Positions 8,655-11,249 of a stretch of DNA of 11,249 bases are shown here, in pieces. Position numbers and translations under genes: made by a program. Source of the stretch: PFJX01 sp964440155 (GTDB taxonomy: Bacteria > Pseudomonadota > Gammaproteobacteria > Burkholderiales > Thiobacillaceae); NCBI GenBank assembly GCA_964440155.1, contig CAYTRH010000092.1:1-11249 (forward strand), written 5' to 3'. The notes under the pieces are model-generated. The model had not been told where the DNA came from. It saw only the letters and a program-made list of their open reading frames with translations, and ran no database searches. Every line of letters starts with the position of its first letter. Position 1 is the stretch's first letter.

Positions 8655-9787
8655 CGGGCCAACTCCTCGACCACCTGCGCGACACGCTCGGTGGCCTGGG
8701 GCTTGGCCAGCGTGCGCGCCTTGCCTGCGCGCGCCAGCAGCTCGGCGCGGGTGAGGCCGGTCAGCCAGGCGGCGAGCGCGTCGATGCTCAGCGCATCCTG
8801 CGGCATCAGCCAGGCGGCGCCGGCATCGGCCAGGAAGCGGGCATTGGCGCGCTGGTGATCGTCGACCGCATGCGGGTACGGCACGAACAATGCAGCGGAG
8901 CCGCTGGCGGCGATCTCCGCCACGGTCAGCGCGCCGGCGCGGCAGATCACCACGTCGGCCCAGTCCAGCGCCTGCGCCATGTCGTCGATGAACGCGAGAC
9001 ACTCGGCCTCGACGCCGGCCTGGTCATAGTACGCCCGCAGCGCCTGCACATGCGCGGCGCCGGACTGATGACGCACCTGTGGGCGCGCATCGGCCGGCAG
9101 GCGGGCCAGGGCCTGCGGCACGCGTTCGTTCAGCGCCGCCGCACCCAGGCTGCCGCCCACCACCAGCAGGCGCAGCCGCCCCGCGCGTCCGGCCAGGCGC
9201 ACGTCCGGCAGCGGCAACGCGGCGATGTCGGGCCGCACCGGATTACCGCACCACTCCGCGGCCACCTTGCCGCAAGGCAGCGGCTTGTCTTCGGCGTGCG
9301 TGAATGCACTCGGATAACCGGTCAACACCCGGTCGGCGAGACAGGCAAGCACCCGGTTGGTCAGGCCGGCGACGGCGTTCTGTTCATGCACCACCAGCGG
9401 CTTGCCGAACAGGCTGGCCATCATGCCGCCGGGAAATGCGGCATAACCGCCCAGACCGAGCGCGACGTCGGGCCGTTCCCGGAAGATCGCGCGCGCCGCC
9501 TGCCAAAACGCCAGCACCAGGAACATCGGGATCACCACCTTGCTCAACACCCCCTTGCCGCGCAGCCCGGCGACGCGCAGCCAGACCATGTCGAAACCGC
9601 GTTCCACCACCAGACGGGCTTCCAAGCCGGCGCGCGTACCCAGCCACACCACGCGCCAGCCGTCGGCGCGCAGCCGTTCCGCCACTGCCAGCGCCGGCAT
9701 CACATGGCCGCCGGTGCCGCCGGCCATGACCAGCACGGTACGCGACGGCAGCGCGCCCACGGGCGTCTGGCGTGCGCCGGCGCTCAT
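8651..9787 (-). CDS. murG: UDP-GlcNAc--lipid I GlcNAc transferase MurG
   Basis: MurG is a GT-B glycosyltransferase on the cytoplasmic face of the inner membrane; it adds GlcNAc to lipid I to make lipid II. The 378-residue protein is a little longer than the E. coli enzyme (355). GGTGGH at 23-28 is the first glycine loop, HEQNAVAGLTN at 134-144 is the acceptor-side motif, GNPVR at 181-185 begins the linker, and GGSLGA at 211-216 is the second glycine loop. CRAGALTVAE at 282-291 binds the UDP-GlcNAc. A hydrophobic patch at about 82-96 (SKVVIPMFLVLAFWQ) would touch the membrane. Extra length is at the N-terminus and around 160-180. The start overlaps the ftsW stop by 4 nt and a purine-rich GGGGGAAGAAGG precedes it. 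The stop overlaps the mini-ORF. Confidence 0.97.
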   Translation of the reverse strand: MSAGARQTPVGALPSRTVLVMAGGTGGHVMPALAVAERLRADGWRVVWLGTRAGLEARLVVERGFDMVWLRVAGLRGKGVLSKVVIPMFLVLAFWQAARAIFRERPDVALGLGGYAAFPGGMMASLFGKPLVVHEQNAVAGLTNRVLACLADRVLTGYPSAFTHAEDKPLPCGKVAAEWCGNPVRPDIAALPLPDVRLAGRAGRLRLLVVGGSLGAAALNERVPQALARLPADARPQVRHQSGAAHVQALRAYYDQAGVEAECLAFIDDMAQALDWADVVICRAGALTVAEIAASGSAALFVPYPHAVDDHQRANARFLADAGAAWLMPQDALSIDALAAWLTGLTRAELLARAGKARTLAKPQATERVAQVVEELAR

Positions 9788-10944
9788 GCCTTCTTCCCCC
9801 GCATCAGGCAGCGGTTCTCGTAATCGACGCGCATCAGCACGGCCAGCGCCAGACAGTTGGCGACGATGCCGGAGCCGCCGTAGCTCATCAGCGGCAGGGT
9901 GAGCCCCTTGGTGGGCAGCACGCCCAGGTTCACACCCATGTTGATGAACGCCTGCGTACCCATCCACACGCCAACGCCCTGCGCCACCAGCGCGGCGAAG
10001 TTGCGCTGCATCAGGCTGGCCTGCCAGCCGATGGAGAACGCCCGCCAGGTGACCCAGGCGAACAGGCCGATGACCGTGAGCACGCCGATCAGCCCCAGTT
10101 CCTCGCCGATCACCGCGAACAGGAAATCGGTATACGCCTCGGGCAGGTAGAACAGCTTCTCGACGCTGTCGCCCAGACCGACGCCGGTCAGCTCGCCGTT
10201 GCCGAACGCGATCAACGCGTGCGACAACTGGTAGCCGGCGCCGTAGGGATCGCTCCACGGATCCAGGTAACTGATCACGCGTTGCAGGCGGTAGGGCGAC
10301 ATCACCACCAGCAGCACGAAACCGACCGCCAGCAGCGCCACCAGACCCAGCAGCAGGCGGGTGTTGAGGCCGCCCAGGAACAGGATGGCCAGGGCGATGG
10401 CGACGATGACCACGAAGGCGCCGAAATCCGGCTCCAGCAACAGCAGGGCGCCGACCGTGAGCATGACCAGGAACATGGGCAGGAAGCCCTTCTTCACGCT
10501 GCGCATGTGCGCCGCCTTGCGCACGGTGTAGTCGGCGGCATACAGGATGGTGGCGAACTTCATCAGTTCCGAGGGTTGCAGGTTGCCCAGCGCGCCCAGC
10601 GGTATCCAGCGTCGGCTGCCGTTGACCTCCTTGCCGATGAACGGCAGCAGCACCAGCACCAACAGTGCCGAGCCGACGATGAACAGCCACGGCGCCAGCT
10701 TCTGCCACACCTGCGTGGGAATCTGCAACGCGGCGTAACCGGCGCCGATGCCGATCGCCAGATACATGGCATGCCGCACCAGGTAGAACGCGGAACGGCC
10801 ATCGACGGATTTGGCATCGGCGATGGCGATGGAGGCCGAATACACCATGACCAGACCCAGCATCAGCAGTCCGGCGCTGGCGTAGAACAGGCTCCAGTCG
10901 TAAGGCGTCAGCGCGGTGCGCTTGAGCGCGGCGTTATGAAACAT
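9784..10944 (-). CDS. ftsW: Septal peptidoglycan glycosyltransferase FtsW
   Basis: FtsW is a SEDS-family integral membrane protein that polymerises lipid II at the septum with the transpeptidase FtsI. It has 386 residues and about ten hydrophobic helices. Motifs in order: NGSRRWIPLG (108-117), QPSELMK (123-129), EPDFG (171-175), DPWSDPYGAGYQLSHALIAFGNG (228-250, split here by position only), YTDFLFAVIGEELG (271-284) with the catalytic Asp273, and GVLPTKGLTLPLMSYGGSG from 341. The residue two before Asp273 is Tyr where E. coli has His. I chose ATG 10944 because it overlaps the natural murD stop by 11 nt and begins a normal short cytoplasmic N-terminus. The same frame is open all the way to the right edge because of the murD frame disruption, so automatic callers may start this gene too far upstream. 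Confidence 0.96.
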   Translation of the reverse strand: MFHNAALKRTALTPYDWSLFYASAGLLMLGLVMVYSASIAIADAKSVDGRSAFYLVRHAMYLAIGIGAGYAALQIPTQVWQKLAPWLFIVGSALLVLVLLPFIGKEVNGSRRWIPLGALGNLQPSELMKFATILYAADYTVRKAAHMRSVKKGFLPMFLVMLTVGALLLLEPDFGAFVVIVAIALAILFLGGLNTRLLLGLVALLAVGFVLLVVMSPYRLQRVISYLDPWSDPYGAGYQLSHALIAFGNGELTGVGLGDSVEKLFYLPEAYTDFLFAVIGEELGLIGVLTVIGLFAWVTWRAFSIGWQASLMQRNFAALVAQGVGVWMGTQAFINMGVNLGVLPTKGLTLPLMSYGGSGIVANCLALAVLMRVDYENRCLMRGKKA

Positions 10945-11249
10945 GACCGTCGCCCCCGACTGCCACGGCCTGCGCGGCGGCGAGCCGCGTGACCGCGTCG
11001 ATGAACACCTGCGCGCGATGCGTGTAGTCGCGGAACATGTCCCAGCTGGCGCAGGCGCCTGCCACACCGCGGCGTCCATGTCGGCGGCGCGCCGTATCGG
11101 GCAGGCGCCGGCCAGCGCCGCCTCGATCAGCGGCGCATCGCGGCCGATCAACACCACCGCGCGCGCGCCCGCGACGGCCGCGCGCAGCGGCGTGACATCC
11201 TGGCCGATGCCGACGCCGCCGGCGATCAGCACCACCGGTTGCCGCAGGC
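10934..11249 (-). pseudogene. murD: 3' end of UDP-N-acetylmuramoylalanine--D-glutamate ligase murD, frame-disrupted and partial
   Basis: MurD adds D-Glu to UDP-MurNAc-L-Ala. Only its C-terminal domain is inside the window. In one frame, 11247-11065 encodes VVLIAGGVGIGQDVTPL, VVLIGRDAPLIE and RAADMDAAV, clear MurD sequence. At about 11057-11064 the match jumps to another frame, which reads ACASWDMFRDYTHRAQVF and stops with TAA at 10934-10936. Compared with E. coli MurD recalled from memory, about 17 residues including the PGD.VLLSP strand are missing, with 8 nt in their place, so about 43 nt are lost, which also shifts the frame. In addition GGDGK of E. coli is GGVGI here, removing the lysine that contacts D-Glu. 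A perfect palindrome, GCAGGCGCCTGC (11051-11062), sits at the break. It may be a decayed gene, a natural variant plus assembly error, or both. The true stop overlaps the ftsW ATG by 11 nt, the normal arrangement. Confidence 0.8.

Noticed and set aside
8599..8685. 29-residue N-terminal extension of MurC from GTG 8685
   Set aside because: It would overlap murG by 35 nt, does not resemble known MurC starts, and ATG 8598 gives the conserved family beginning.

Overview
The window is the distal half of a division and cell wall (dcw) cluster from a GC-rich, Gram-negative bacterium. All genes lie on the minus strand, so transcription runs from position 11249 towards 1. Three things point to a gammaproteobacterium, possibly of the Chromatiales/Xanthomonadales type, though a betaproteobacterium is not excluded: lpxC (lipid A synthesis) directly after ftsZ, murB between murC and ddl, and an FtsZ tail that ends with the same residues as E. 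coli FtsZ. The genus cannot be told from the sequence.

Reading along the minus strand: the 3' end of murD (10934-11249, frame-disrupted), ftsW (9784-10944), murG (8651-9787), a 19-codon mini-ORF (8595-8654), murC (7195-8598), murB (6191-7198), ddl (5274-6194), ftsQ (4508-5284), ftsA (3273-4511), a 113-nt gap, ftsZ (1957-3159), a 172-nt gap with a hairpin and a possible promoter, lpxC (870-1784), and a 61-aa two-helix membrane protein (685-870). From murD to ftsA every junction overlaps by 4 or 11 nt, so this is one translationally coupled polycistron. Positions 1-674 hold no credible gene. They carry an array of alternating, oppositely oriented short palindromic elements, three units of which form a nearly perfect 130-bp tandem repeat.

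The genes serve one process. MurD, MurC and MurB make UDP-MurNAc-peptide precursors, and Ddl supplies D-Ala-D-Ala. MurG makes lipid II, which FtsW (with its partner FtsI, outside the window) polymerises at the septum. FtsQ, FtsA and FtsZ build the divisome. LpxC commits UDP-GlcNAc derivatives to lipid A, drawing on the same sugar pool as MurB's pathway.

Most of the window is ordinary and well conserved. Four points deserve a second look: (1) the murD end lacks the usual D-Glu-binding lysine and has lost an estimated 43 nt, which puts it out of frame and fuses it in frame to ftsW; (2) a 19-codon ORF with a strong Shine-Dalgarno site bridges murG and murC, with ATGA overlaps at both ends; (3) the repeat array lies just past the operon end; (4) the lpxC leader contains a perfect 11-bp stem behind a TAGAAT box. 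I see no phage, transposase, CRISPR, tRNA or rRNA.
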